Source: Latrodectus hesperus (lineage: Eukaryota; Arthropoda; Arachnida; Araneae; Theridiidae). From it: a DNA stretch of 64,000 nucleotides. The notes under the pieces are model-generated. The model made no database searches and had not been told where the DNA came from. It was given only the letters and a program-made list of their open reading frames with translations. Below are positions 1 to 10,392 of the stretch, piece after piece; the first letter of the stretch is position 1; every line of letters begins with the position of its first letter. The position numbers and the translations under genes are program-made. Location of the stretch: the NCBI GenBank assembly GCA_037975125.1, contig JAJQOW010000219.1, positions 1-64,000 on the forward strand, given 5' to 3'.

Positions 1-1492
1 TCTGGAACACTTCAGCATGCACTTCTGGTACTCTGGAACTCTTCAGCATGCACTTCTGGAACTCTGGAACACTTCAGCATGCACTTCTGGTACTCTGGAA
101 CTCTTCAGCATGCACTTCTGGAACTCTGGAACACTTCAGCATGCACTTCTGGAACTCTGGAACTCTTCAGCATGCACTTCTGGAACAACTGGAACACTTC
201 AGCATGCACTTCTGGAACAACTGGAACACTTCAGCATGCACTTCTGGAGCTCTGGAACAACTGGAACTCTTCAGCATGCACTTCTGGAACAACTGGAACA
301 CTTCAGCATGCACTTCTGGAGCTCTGGAACAACTGGAACTCTTCAGCATGCACTTCTGGAACTCTGGAACTCTTCAGCATGCACTTCTGGAACAACTGGA
401 ACAATTCAGCATGCGCTTCTGGAACAACAGGAACACTTCAGCATGCGCTTCTGGAACAACAGGAACACTTCAGCATGCGCTTCTGGAACACTGGAACAAC
501 AGGAACACTTCAGCATGCGCTTCTGGAACAACAGGAACACTTCAGCATGCGCTTCTGGAACAACAGGAACACTTCAGCATGCACTTCTGGAACAACAGGA
601 ACACTTCAGCATGCGCTTCTGGAACAACAGGAACACTTCAGCATGCATTTCTGGAACTCTGGAACTTTTCAGCATGCACTTCTGGAACAACTGGAACACT
701 TCAGCATGCACTTCAGGAACTCTGGAACAACTGGAACTCTTCAGCATGCACTTCTGGAACAACAGGAACAATTCAGCATGCACTTCTGGAACTCTGGAAG
801 GACTGGAACTCTGGAACACTTCAGCATGCACTTCAGGAACTCTGGAGCTCTGGAACTCTTCAGCATGCACTTCTGGAACAACAGGAACACTTCAGCATGC
901 ACTTCAGGAACTCTGGAGCTCTGGAACTCTTCAGCATGCACTTCTGGAACAACAGGAACACTTCAGCATGCACTTCAGGAACTCTGGAGCTCTGGAACTC
1001 TTCAGCATGCACTTCTGGAACAACAGGAACACTTCAGCATGCACTTCAGGAACTCTGGAGCTCTGGAACTCTTCAGCATGCACTTCTGGAACAACAGGAA
1101 CACTTCAGCATGCACTTCAGGAATTCTGGAACAACTGGAACTCTTCAGCATGCGCTTCTGGAACAACTGGAACAGTTCAGCATGCACTTCAGGAACTCTG
1201 GAACAACTGGAACTCTTCAGCATGCACTTCTGGAACAACTGGAACAGTTCAGCATGCACTTCAGGAACTCTGGAACAACTGGAACTCTTCAGCATGCACT
1301 TCTGGAACAACAGGAACACTTCAGCATGCACTTCTGGAACTGTGGAAGGACTGGAACAACAGGAACACTTCAGCATGCACTTCTGGAACTCTGGAACAAC
1401 TGGAACACTTCAGCATGCGCTTCTGGAACAACAGGAACACTTCAGCATGCACTTCTGGAACTCTGGAACACTTCAGCATGCACTTCTGGAAC
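1..1492. repeat. 31/32-bp tandem array, left arm
   Basis: About 47 head-to-tail units of 31 bp (CTCTGGAA variant) or 32 bp (CAACTGGAA variant). Each unit holds the palindrome GCATGC and the phrase CTTCAGCATGCACTTCTGG. No unit contains a stop in any frame on this strand, which creates three overlapping open frames of about 500 codons. I regard these as a by-product because unit lengths of 31 and 32 rotate the frame and the nearby TATA box (3024-3031) points the other way. The array extends to the window edge. Confidence 0.95.
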
Positions 1493-2876
1493 TCTTCACA
1501 TACAAGTTTCCAAGACCTCTCCTGTTTGACATTCAGACTTGGTACAGACCAATCAGACACAAGACTACCCCATTTCGTTCTATAGAGACCAGTTAATCGA
1601 CCTCATCCTCGGCCACCCAGTGCAGGGATCCGATCACTCCATATCCAAGTTACACCCAGCGCTCGACCCGAATGTCGCTATGGACCGGTGTCATGTCTGG
1701 GTGCGTTTGTCAGGAGGTCGTATCCGAGGGACGAGTGCACGACCGTCTGCGAGTCGGCAGTAAAGTCAATCTTACGTCAAACTGGTTACTCTGAGAACAC
1801 GAGGCATGCCTAGCAGTCAATCAGTCTTTTACGTACCGCGTACTAAACGTCTCCCAGGAGAAGAAACACTTCAGCATGCACTTCTGGAACAACAGGAACA
1901 CTTCAGCATGCACTTCTGGAACAACAGGAACACTTCAGCATGCGCTTCTGGAACAACTGGAACTCTTCAGCATGCACTTCAGGAACAACTGGAACATTTC
2001 AGCATGCACTTCTGGAACTCTTCACATACAAGTTTCCAAGACCTCTCCTGTTTCACATTCAGACTTGGTACAGACCAATCAGACACAAGACTACCCCATT
2101 TCGTTCTATAGAGACCAGTTAATCGACCTCATCCTCGGCCACCCAATGCAGGGATCCGATCACTCCATATCCAAGTTACACCCAGCGCTCGACCCGAATG
2201 TCGCTATGGACCGGTGTCATGTCCGGGTGCGTTTGTCAGGAGCTCGTATCCGAGGGACGAGTGCACGACCGTCTGCGAGTCGGCAGTAAAGTCAGTCTTA
2301 CGTCAAACTGGTTACTCTGAGAACACGAGGCATGTCTAGCAGTCAGTCTTTTACGTACCGCATACTGAACGTCTGGACAACTGGAACACTTCAGCATGCA
2401 CTTCTGGAACTCTGGAAAACTTCAGCATGCACTTCAGGAACTCTGGAACAACTGGAACTCTTCAGCATGCACTTCAGGAACAACTCGAACACTTCAGCAT
2501 GCACTTCTGGAACTCTTCACATACAATTTTCCAAGACCTCTCCTGTTTGACATTCCGACTTGGTACAGACCAATCAGACACAAGACTACCTCATTTCGTT
2601 CTATAGAGACCAGTTAATCGACCTCATCCTCGGCCACCCAATGCAGGGATCCGATCACTCCATATCCAAGTTACACCCAGCGCTCGACCCGAATGTCGCT
2701 ATGGACCGGTGTCATGTCCGGGTGCGTTTGTCAGGAGCTCGTATCCGAGGGACGAGTGCACGACCGTCTGCGAGTCGGCATTAAAGTCAATCTTACGTCA
2801 AACTGGTTACTCTGAGAACACGAGGCATATCTAGCAGTCAATCAGTCTTTTACGTACCGCGTACTGAACGTCTCCC
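1493..2876. repeat. Three copies of a conserved ~350-bp block with short arrays, left arm
   Basis: Three tandem segments (roughly 1493-1848, 2012-2370 and 2512-2876) share long nearly identical stretches, including GGTCTCTATAGAACGAAATG (read on the minus strand) and the phrase around CCGGTGTCATGTC. Each is followed by 4-5 copies, or the long array, of the 31/32-bp unit. Two further diverged copies lie outside the arms at about 30190-30540 and 30570-30905. A plus-strand frame of 74 codons is open in each copy (for example 1539-1763) but has no ATG, so coding is uncertain. Some short runs are conserved at DNA level between copies that are diverged elsewhere, which favours a cis-acting or RNA role. 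Confidence 0.8.
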
Positions 2877-3023
2877 AGGAGAAGGAACAAGGAACAAGTG
2901 CATGACTTGGAACTCTGGAACGGCAAGGACTGGAACTCTTCTGGAGGCTGCTTCCCTCCTGGAGGAGGCTGCTTCCCTCCTCTGGAAAAAGGCTCATCTG
3001 AAGTTTCATAGCTCTAGGTGCAG

Positions 3024-3031
3024 CTTATATA
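3024..3031 (-). promoter_or_regulatory. TATA box firing leftward into the repeat blocks, left arm
   Basis: TATATAAG on the minus strand, mirror of 25515-25522. It would drive transcription through the conserved blocks and the 31/32-bp array. Confidence 0.6.
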
Positions 3032-3060
3032 CTGCTCAGATGATGAAGGGGCGGAGCTTT

Positions 3061-3106
3061 AAAAAAAAAAAAAAAAAAAAAGTTTTAAAAAGTTTTTTTT
3101 TTTTTT
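3061..3106. repeat. A-run/T-run tract, left arm
   Basis: A21, a short mixed spacer and T14 form an imperfect A/T palindrome upstream of the leftward TATA box. The right-arm copy (25440-25486) has different run lengths. Confidence 0.8.
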
Positions 3107-4330
3107 GGAATGTTTTGCGTCATCGTCTGGCAAGGTTAGGCATCCAGGAAGGAATGTAGTTCAGTCATTCTGAGCAGTAACTTCATAGCGTCAGGTAGGA
3201 AGTGACTATTAGAGACATGCATGGACTGTATGTTGGGATTAAATGTCGTAATATATACTCACGTGTGTGCCGAATGTTCTGACAAACGATGGTGTAGAGA
3301 TGTGCAACGTTTCATATAAATGCAGTGTGTCATCAGGATAGTGCAACCAATGATGAAGAGGAACAAATAAAACACTTACCAAGCTGCATGAGTCATCGGT
3401 CAACTCTTCAGAACTATGTCACAAGAACAGTCATCAAAAGAATCAGGTAAGCAATATTACTCACTTCATTTTAATGTATGGACTATTTACTCATATTAGC
3501 ATTATATGTATATTAATAGATAGATCTCGTTAACATATACATGAATATATTAAAAAATTTCAAAAAAATGTAACTATTTAGACACGTAATGTCATAGAAA
3601 TGTTCAAGTTAGGCTTAGCATGTTTCAACTGCAAACGTCAATATTTTAATAAATATAACTCAAAATGTTAAAAAATATATATCAATGGATAGGTCTCGTC
3701 ATAATATACATGAATGTAAAAAGAAATTTTAAAAAAATTCATCATTAAGCAAGTTATTGCATGAAAATATTCAAGTTAGGCTTAGCTGAACTAATTACGT
3801 AATAGTAAACAAACGTTAATAATTTCATAAATACAAGTCATAAAATCTTAAAACATATATCAATAGATAGGTTTCATTGAGATACACATGAATATATAAA
3901 AAATTTTTAAAAATATTAATAATTATGGCAAATATCAATGAAAATATGTTAAAACGTGTCGACATTGCATAACTGCGCAATAGCACTAAAATATTAATAA
4001 ATTAATAAATACAACTCATAATATCATAAATAATACATAAATGGATAGGTCTCGTCAAGATACACATGAATATAGTAAAAATTTTTAAAATATTTTAACA
4101 TTTATGCAAAATATTAACGAAAATATGCGACAACGTGTCAAGCAATGGTATACGTACATTACATTACAACTACGCAATAGCACAAAAATGTTAATAATTT
4201 AATTAATAAAATTAATATTATTATAAAAATTATATCAATAGATAGAGCTAATGCTTATACACAGTAATATAAAAAGAATTTTTAAAAAACTTTAACATTT
4301 ACGCAAAATATTAATAAAAATATGGGAGCT
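3107..4330. repeat. AT-rich region with ~180-bp degenerate tandem repeat, left arm
   Basis: No gene. A motif close to CAATAGATAGGTCTCGT followed by ATACACATGAATATA recurs near 3520, 3683, 3863, 4042 and 4231, giving a period of about 160-190 bp with strong drift. Splice-donor-like sequences (CAG then GTAAGC) face each other at the two ends, at about 3447 on the plus strand and about 4336 on the minus strand. It could be intronic on either strand or a degenerate satellite. Mirror copy at 24216-25439. Confidence 0.6.
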
Positions 4331-5800
4331 TACCTGACACACGTCTTGACTGCAGCAGAACCAACGCCCAAAAGAACGAGTAAACATTGACGTAATGCTA
4401 ACTTCAGTCAGTTACAGTTACATTGGTGTTGCCAACGATGGAAACTAATTAATTATTTCGTATTGGGACGAGTATACATCCCTTGATGGACCGTCTCCAT
4501 AGACTTAGCATTATTCCCATGTTAATCCTATGGGACCAATGTTATTCCTATGGAACTAATGCTATTCCTATGGGGGTCGACCCTATCTCGGCCCCTATGG
4601 GTCCTAGGGCTTAGATATTTTGTGGGTGGACACTTGACCCGAGGGGGAGGGGGGTGGGGGTGGGGGCGGATTTCGAAGGTCGTTGGAACGGTACAAGTCA
4701 TATATCGTTGGATAGCTCTCGACCCCACGAGTATAATGCTAGAACGGTTTGGTCCTATGTATCACCGTCCTAGAGTTATAGGGCATATAGTAATCAATGC
4801 TGACCATCCTGGTTCTCGGCATCTAATTACGCTAGAGACATGGGACTGGTGTCGTTCGATAGAGCTTGACTAGGTCTACTATTCCTCTAAAGCACATGTC
4901 TCTGGATGCTATCCCACACTTGCAGCAGTCAGAAAAAAAGTTTTTGGAACGGCCAAAATTTTCAACAGCTTATATTTTTTATGGAAGAGGGGCCTGGGCC
5001 AAGTGGGTGGTATGCCTCAAGAGGGTTAGTCATCCATGACATGCATACCAATCGGCAAGTTGCTACATGTCATAGAGTTGGAGCAGTGGTCAGCCAAACA
5101 TTCACTTCCACAGGTCAATCTTTGAACTGCTGCTGCGTCCATGCAATGCGGGTGAGGACTACCGGACTTGCTTTAGGATTCGTGGGGTGATGTCAGGTGT
5201 GTGCCTGTAAAGTTTCATGATCCTGGCCCTGTAACTTTTTTTGCTAGAGACTATCATGTAAACCCATAGCTCAGACCTGAACCACATTTCGGCCTATAAA
5301 CCATAGGTTTATACCTTCTATGAACTCAAACTAAATGGTGTCGAGTATGACATGCTAAGCCCTAACAACCTATATCATCAGATTCTCCCTGGCAGGTAAG
5401 TGCTTGGGAGACTGCCACTAAAATCGCCATTTCCAATGGCACCAAGTTGCGTCTGTCACTGCTCCCAAGTGGTGCTAGCTAGAACAACCGGACCAACGTT
5501 GGGATACATGTTGTGAGGGACAGAGTGTATCTATAAAGTTTCATGGTCCTAGCCCTGTAAGTTTTTTTTTCGATTTTTACACGTACCCTGTTATTAGCGA
5601 CTATAGATGTTTTCATCGCAGCTGGACAAGTGAGGTATCATATGAAAGGTCTCGACGCATAGTATGCAACGTGTAAGTTTGGTGTAATTGGCCCTCACCG
5701 TTCTCGCAGCGCTTCGTCTCAAAGTTTCCAGGTCACGTTTGAATGGTTCATCAGTCATAGCTCATCATTAAGATGTGCTAGCGAGACGGGACTGTGCTAT
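4331..5800. other. Non-coding stretch with two diverged ~320-bp repeats, left arm
   Basis: No convincing gene. The phrase AAGTTTCATG followed by TCCT, GCCCTGTAA and a T-run occurs at about 5211 and 5536, marking two diverged copies about 323 bp apart. A G-rich tract (4640-4675) differs in length and composition from its mirror at 23872-23906. Short open frames here (for example 4550-4873) include that tract and are not conserved in length between the arms. Mirror 22746-24215. Confidence 0.5.
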
Positions 5801-6189
5801 ATGACACAGTATCGTCTCTACCTTCCTTGCACAATGTCAAGGCACACGCATCCTTACGCGCCCTCCTGGTATAATGTCACAAAGACAGCCTACCCCTCAG
5901 ATCAGAAACATGTTTCCCACTCTAGCCCTTGGTGGACACGTTGGATAAACTCGACTCGTTTGCAGATGAGTGTACCATGGTCCGCTGTAACCAAATACAC
6001 CATCACCTTGTTGCTGGCTGACGTGTGTTTCAAAGAGTACCACCTGTAACGTCAATTTCCATGAAACCAAATTTGTACACTTGGAGCTATAAAATAAAGT
6101 GTATAATGAGGCAATAAAGGGGTTGATGAAGAGTGAGTTGGTGAGGACTAGACACATGCAGAGTTATAGATTGCTGCTGTTGTTGGACA
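5801..6189 (-). other. Possible decayed gene fragment, left arm
   Basis: Mirror of 22357-22745. On the minus strand a short ATG frame is cut by a stop after ten codons, and a second frame of about 40 codons opens two bases out of register. The arrangement suggests a small frameshifted gene or a chance reading. I do not recognise the product. Confidence 0.2.
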
Positions 6190-6425
6190 ATACACAAATA
6201 CACACATGTAATATAATATAATGTAACCAACATGTATACACACATAAAATACAAATATATAACAAAAAAAAGAAAAGAAAAGAAAAAATAATATATATAT
6301 ATATTATTCTTTTTCTTTCTTTTTTTGTTATATATTTGTTTTTTTATGTGTGTATATATGTTTGTTATATTATATTTGTTTTTTTTGTGTCTTTGTGTTA
6401 TATTACATGTATGTGTTATATTGTA
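6190..6425. repeat. Large imperfect AT-rich palindrome, left arm
   Basis: About 230 bp of interrupted inverted repeat centred near 6300 on a run of TA dinucleotides. Inner arms pair CACACATAAAATACAAATAT with its complement, and outer arms pair TGTAATATAATA-type sequence. It could form a long cruciform. The mirror copy lies at 22121-22356. Confidence 0.7.
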
Positions 6426-6824
6426 TGTGTCCATGTGTTTAAAGAGTTGGACAGCTTCAGTAGCATCATCTCAAGCTCTTCATCTTCCAAGGTAGCAGCA
6501 ACTGATACTTTTTACAACATTGATAGCATAGCTGCTTACATTCTCACAAACCATTCTAGTAGCCCATCGCGAGGATCCCCAACTTTCTTTAGTTGGAGCC
6601 TTTCTACCTGTTATTTGCTTATTACAAGTAGGTTATTACATACCACCTCAAAGATGGGCAGTGGAATAGTCTGTGTCTTGCAAATGCTAATCATCATGGC
6701 TTTCTTATGATGCTGCAACCATGGACAATGATGACTGCAGCCAGCAGATGATGCTTCTTCAACACCAAGTCTTTGCTATTTCTTTTACTTGTTTAAGTGA
6801 TCCAATATTGGTTCGTAGAGTGAT
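6426..6824. other. Intergenic, no gene seen, left arm
   Basis: A serine-rich 124-codon frame (6336-6710) runs out of the AT palindrome into this stretch. It has simple composition and no promoter, so I do not call it. The CCAATATTGG of the 3' cassette of the tandem-RING gene lies at 6802-6811. Confidence 0.5.
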
Positions 6825-6883
6825 GTAAAAAAAGGGTGGTTCCGAGTGATGGAGACCACCACTCGGAACCACCCTTTTTTTAC
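6802..6883 (-). terminator. 3' cassette of the tandem-RING gene, left arm
   Basis: Read on the minus strand: a perfect 24-bp hairpin (stems 6860-6883 and 6825-6848, 11-nt loop) ending in seven Ts, then CACTCT, five bases and CCAATATTGG (6802-6811). It begins 44 bp after the stop codon. The same order follows three other kinds of gene in the window. It may be a transcript 3'-end signal or a small-RNA precursor. Confidence 0.6.
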
Positions 6884-6927
6884 GGTAAAAGCTGTCACTG
6901 TACACAAGTGTCTTTTAGAGAACCAAA

Positions 6928-7581
6928 TCAATTTAAACAAATCACATCCGGACTTTCTCTACCAGACTGATTCGAGTTACTTGCAGAGTTACGTAGTCGA
7001 TTATATTCGGCCAAATACTCTTCAGTTTCCTCGATAAAGTCTGATAATCCATCCAAGTCCGAGTCCGAGTCAGAGTCCGAGTCGCGGGAATAGTTCGGGG
7101 TTGGTGGTCGGAGTAAACTGCTGTTTAATTCCACATCTTCCTCCTCCTCCTCGTCGGAATCTCGCAGCAGTTCCTTCTTGGCCAACATTTCTCCTCGCTG
7201 ATCGCTACATACCGAACAGCCCATGCTCTCATCCCCACTTCCTTGCAACCAAGTGTCCAGACACAGACAGTGCATCTTGGTCCCGCAACATGCTAGCGTC
7301 GAAACTGGCACCGAGGGATTTAAAGAAATCCCGCAGAAGCCACACTCGGGGAAGCTGGGTAGAAATTCTACCCGGCAGAGTGGGCACTGGGTGAGCTCCG
7401 ACCCAAAGCACTGCAGAACGCAATTGTGGTGGAATACATGCCCGCAGGCCAAGCGGCAAGATGCGGAGACGTCTGTCAATATATTACCCGGCGAGGCGGC
7501 CAACTCCTCCAGGCAAATGGCACACTCGGTGCAATCATACGTGCTGCTGGCCAAGAAAGCTCCATATTGTGAATAATTCAT
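6928..7581 (-). CDS. Tandem-RING, acidic, SIM-containing protein (left-arm copy)
   Basis: 217 codons, identical in translation to the right-arm gene at 20965-21618, where the domains are described. Because both arms carry an intact copy, the gene is effectively diploid. The ATG chosen (7579-7581) lies about 100 bp downstream of the TATA box at 7691-7698. Confidence 0.85.
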   Translation of the reverse strand: MNYSQYGAFLASSTYDCTECAICLEELAASPGNILTDVSASCRLACGHVFHHNCVLQCFGSELTQCPLCRVEFLPSFPECGFCGISLNPSVPVSTLACCGTKMHCLCLDTWLQGSGDESMGCSVCSDQRGEMLAKKELLRDSDEEEEEDVELNSSLLRPPTPNYSRDSDSDSDSDLDGLSDFIEETEEYLAEYNRLRNSASNSNQSGRESPDVICLN

Positions 7582-7690
7582 GATTGCTACTAAAAGATAA
7601 ATGAGCAAAAAATTCGCAAGGGAAATGGGTATAGGTTCTCTAAAAGCAGAGTGAGCGACTGGTTATGAGGGCTGGAAGCTCTGCATCCAG

Positions 7691-7698
7691 CTTATATA
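7691..7698 (-). promoter_or_regulatory. TATA box of the tandem-RING gene, left arm
   Basis: TATATAAG followed by CTGGATGCAG. Mirror of 20848-20855. The upstream 150 bp contain two GACGTC-type (CRE-like) sites, near 7771 and 7814. Confidence 0.7.
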
Positions 7699-8290
7699 CA
7701 GGGAGTTTGCGTCATAATCACGTCTTTCTATCCCAGCCAACTGGAAGCAGAGTTTTGAGTTGGGAGGGAAGGACGTCACAGGCCATTGGATCAACCAGAC
7801 ACTACGTTTCATGTGACGTCTTGAAAAAGTAGGTGAAGGGGCGGGTGGGTATGATGACTTTTTGACGAATCCAACGTTGACGACCAGGAGCATTGGCCGT
7901 ACAACTCGTTAGGTAAGTCTTCCAAAGATGGGTCCTAAGCTTTACTTGTTTTGTTTGAAATGAAGCTTCCATCTACCCATCCTCGGGTAGTGTAACCACT
8001 CGTGATGATTCCATGTCTTGACAATTCAGAAGAAACATTGGTGCAGCAGATGGTTCAGCACACAACTATCCATGTTGAGAGAGCCCCAATGTTGATTCTA
8101 CCACAAGTTCTTGGTGACTGGGAACAACCAACTTGGAACCATTGATGTGGCGAGGGCATCAGATGATGTCTCTACAATTGTGACATATTACTTGCCATCC
8201 ACACATGGGCTTTGTTCAACGGGACATACTGGAATTATAAATATGGGATTGAAACTTTCCACCAATGTTGGACATGTGTGAAAAAATATA
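7699..8290. other. Intergenic between the tandem-RING gene and the double hairpin, left arm
   Basis: No gene seen. It contains one exact CCAATGTTGG (8262-8271) and several near matches. The upstream region of the tandem-RING promoter occupies the first 200 bp. Mirror 20256-20847. Confidence 0.5.
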
Positions 8291-8493
8291 TTGGCCTCCA
8301 GCGAGAGCACAACCTGATCCATTGCCATACTCGGTGGCACTTGGAGAATCAGGTTGAGCTCTCGCTGGAGGCCAAGTCCCAGAGTGATTATATTCCAATA
8401 TTGGTGACCAGAGTGACCAAAAAATAACCCCAGCGAGTCTTCCTCGGCGCTGCCAAATCTGCAGCGTTCGAGGAAGCCTCGCTGGGGTTATTT
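8291..8493 (-). terminator. Double-hairpin 3' cassette of the first exonuclease-like gene, left arm
   Basis: On the minus strand the order is: hairpin 1 (8422-8493, ~24-bp stem with one mismatch), T-run, CACTCT, five bases, CCAATATTGG (8395-8404), hairpin 2 (8291-8375, ~28-bp stem with one A-A mismatch, loop ~29 nt). It lies about 55 bp beyond the AATAAA at 8550-8555. Mirror 20053-20255. Confidence 0.65.
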
Positions 8494-8549
8494 GCATCAA
8501 CTCATTGGTACACACATAAAGTAAAGACACAAAAAGTAAGCAAAAATTA

Positions 8550-8555
8550 TTTATT
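8550..8555 (-). terminator. Poly(A) signal, first exonuclease-like gene, left arm
   Basis: AATAAA on the minus strand in the 3' exon, followed by a GT-rich stretch. Confidence 0.6.
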
Positions 8556-8663
8556 AAATATTAAAAGTATACATATATAAAATGATATAACACAGAAATT
8601 TTTTACATATTTACAAAGTCCATCACAATCGGACACACATCATAGCCAGCGGTTGCAAAGTAT

Positions 8664-8750
8664 CTGAAAAAGACACAAATTATTCGTATCAAAAGATTCC
8701 ATGATGGTTGGTTGCAAAGACTTTTTATCAAAGGACTTGAGCATACTTAC
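8664..8750 (-). other. 3'-UTR intron of the first exonuclease-like gene, left arm
   Basis: 87-nt candidate intron with donor GTAAGT four bases after the stop codon and acceptor TCTTTTTCAG. Mirror of 19796-19882. Confidence 0.65.
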
Positions 8751-8754
8751 CAGT

Positions 8755-9393
8755 CTACCACTGAAGGATGCTATCCAGTTTTTTTTCCAGTTTTTTTAGC
8801 TGGTCCTCGATATTTTTCTTCTGGGCCATCAAGGATTTAATCTCCCGCAAGCAGTTGTCTTCACTCTCACCCATCAGCCAGGTCCTCAGCAGTTTTGCAA
8901 TGCCCATGGCACAGGGCACCCGGTCCAGAGTCGGCGTAAACCTTGCGTCGTGCAGTCCGCAGCTTCCATCCTCCGGTCCGTACTCTTGCTGGAGAGCTTT
9001 GACGCCAGGACAGCCAAACTCCTCCAAATCGACGTTTGGTATCCCCAACTGCCCCAGAAGCATTTTTTCATGAATACCTCCCTTGTACGCCACTATGTCT
9101 TTTCCGTGTTTGCTGTGAGCCGCATAGATTCTGGCTACGTGCTCGTACAAGGATTTGACAGGCACGGCTCTCTCACCCTTGATGGGCAGCGGGGACAGTC
9201 CATGAAGATGCTGCCGGCAGTAGGAATTTGTGGAGTTGTCCAACTCCGATGGTGACAGAGCTTCACTCAAGTCAAAGCTTATGAAACCTACGTCCGGCAG
9301 CGTGGTCGAAGCGAATCCCAGTTCTCTGGCGACAAAGTCCCCAGCAGCATTCTTGAATCCTTGCATGTTAATTATTAAACATACGGAATCCAT
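8755..9393 (-). CDS. Exonuclease-like protein 1 (left-arm copy)
   Basis: 212 codons, mirror of 19153-19791 with identical translation; see that entry for motifs. The start is the first ATG after the TATA box at 9525-9532, and the upstream in-frame TTG is not favoured. A second paralog lies upstream at 10393-11006 in the same orientation with the same type of promoter and hairpins, so the two are tandem duplicates of a whole cassette. Confidence 0.8.
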   Translation of the reverse strand: MDSVCLIINMQGFKNAAGDFVARELGFASTTLPDVGFISFDLSEALSPSELDNSTNSYCRQHLHGLSPLPIKGERAVPVKSLYEHVARIYAAHSKHGKDIVAYKGGIHEKMLLGQLGIPNVDLEEFGCPGVKALQQEYGPEDGSCGLHDARFTPTLDRVPCAMGIAKLLRTWLMGESEDNCLREIKSLMAQKKNIEDQLKKLEKKLDSILQW

Positions 9394-9524
9394 GGCAAAA
9401 GATTTGGAAGGAAGGAAGACTGGACTTGGAAGGATCAAAGATTTGCAGAGGGAAGAGCAGCAGGAGCAACAGGCAGGCAGACTGGAGGAACTATCGTGAA
9501 TGTCTGAAGCGGTCTGGCGAGCAG

Positions 9525-9532
9525 CTTATATA
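9525..9532 (-). promoter_or_regulatory. TATA box of exonuclease-like gene 1, left arm
   Basis: TATATAAG within GCGGGGTATATAAGCTGCTC. About 190 bp upstream are nearly the same as in front of the second paralog (11147-11154), including CGCGTTATCGCGGTGATGAAA. Confidence 0.75.
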
Positions 9533-9907
9533 CCCCGCTAGAACAAGGAAGTATTCGCCCACTCAGACGAGACTTTTCATCACCGCGATAACGCGAGACA
9601 CGACGCAATAGCCTTATCACTTCCTCATTCCTCTGTTCACATGGTCCATTTAATGCTTCGAACCATCGTTGGATAGTCTCAAGGACGCAAATGAAAGACT
9701 TTATGGTTGCCTTTACCAAACATGGCAACATGTATCGTTACATGCAAGGAACGCACATTCTACCCTTCCAACGATACTGCTGCTGCACACCATTGCAAGC
9801 TATAACTATGAAATGTTTCAATCTTTGGATGCTCATTTGCCTGGGTCGATTCATGCCGGTGGTAAGCTAAGTTACTACCAATGTTGGGCATGTTGTGAAA
9901 AAAATTA
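9533..9907. other. Upstream region of exonuclease-like gene 1, left arm
   Basis: Conserved promoter region (to about 9725), then non-coding sequence with CCAATGTTGG at 9878-9887. The 98-codon frame covering it (9435-9731, minus) runs through the TATA box and is not called. Confidence 0.5.
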
Positions 9908-10115
9908 TTGGCCTCCAGCGAGAGCATGACAACCTGATTCATGCCATACTCGGTGGCACTTGGAGAATCAGGTTGTTATGCTCTCGCTGGAGGCCAAGTC
10001 CCAGTGTGATTACATTCCAATATTGGTGACCAGAGTGACCAAAAAATAACCCCAGCGAGTCTTCCTCGGCGCTGCCAAATCTGCAGCGTTCGAGGAAGCC
10101 TCGCTGGGGTTATTT
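9908..10115 (-). terminator. Double-hairpin 3' cassette of exonuclease-like gene 2, left arm
   Basis: On the minus strand: hairpin 1 (10044-10115, stem-loop sequence the same as in the first paralog), T-run, CACTCT, five bases, CCAATATTGG (10017-10026), hairpin 2 (9908-9996). In hairpin 2 the inner stem carries four extra paired positions relative to the first paralog (ATGA opposite TTAT in place of a single A-A mismatch), so both strands of the stem changed together. Mirror 18431-18638. Confidence 0.65.
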
Positions 10116-10172
10116 GCATCAACTCATGGGTACACACATATAGGAACGACACACAAAAAGTAAGCAAAAATA

Positions 10173-10178
10173 TTTATT
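10173..10178 (-). terminator. Poly(A) signal, exonuclease-like gene 2, left arm
   Basis: AATAAA on the minus strand, about 58 bp before hairpin 1. Confidence 0.6.
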
Positions 10179-10304
10179 AAATACTAAAAGTATACATATA
10201 TAAAATGATTTAACATATAACATTTTTTTACATATTTACACATATTTACACAAAAACATAGTCCCGCGTTGGAATATTGCCTCCTGTTTCCCAAAGCGAA
10301 GCAG

Positions 10305-10388
10305 CTGAAAAGGAAAACATATCATTCGTATCAAAAGATTCCAAGTTAGATGGTTGCAAAGAATCTTAGAAGGACTGAGCATACTCAC
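10305..10388 (-). other. 3'-UTR intron of exonuclease-like gene 2, left arm
   Basis: 84-nt candidate intron. Donor GTGAGT four bases after the stop, acceptor CCTTTTCAG. Mirror of 18158-18241. Confidence 0.65.
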
Positions 10389-10392
10389 CAAT

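Noticed and set aside
1..1492. The array as a CRISPR locus
   Set aside because: Units are contiguous, with no unique spacers, and the host is eukaryotic.
17..1596. Three overlapping open frames of about 500 codons through the tandem array
   Set aside because: They come from stop-free 31/32-bp units. None begins in unique sequence with a promoter, and the only TATA box reads the other strand.
6336..6710. 124-codon Ser-rich frame and its mirror
   Set aside because: Low complexity, runs out of an AT palindrome, no promoter or conserved motif.
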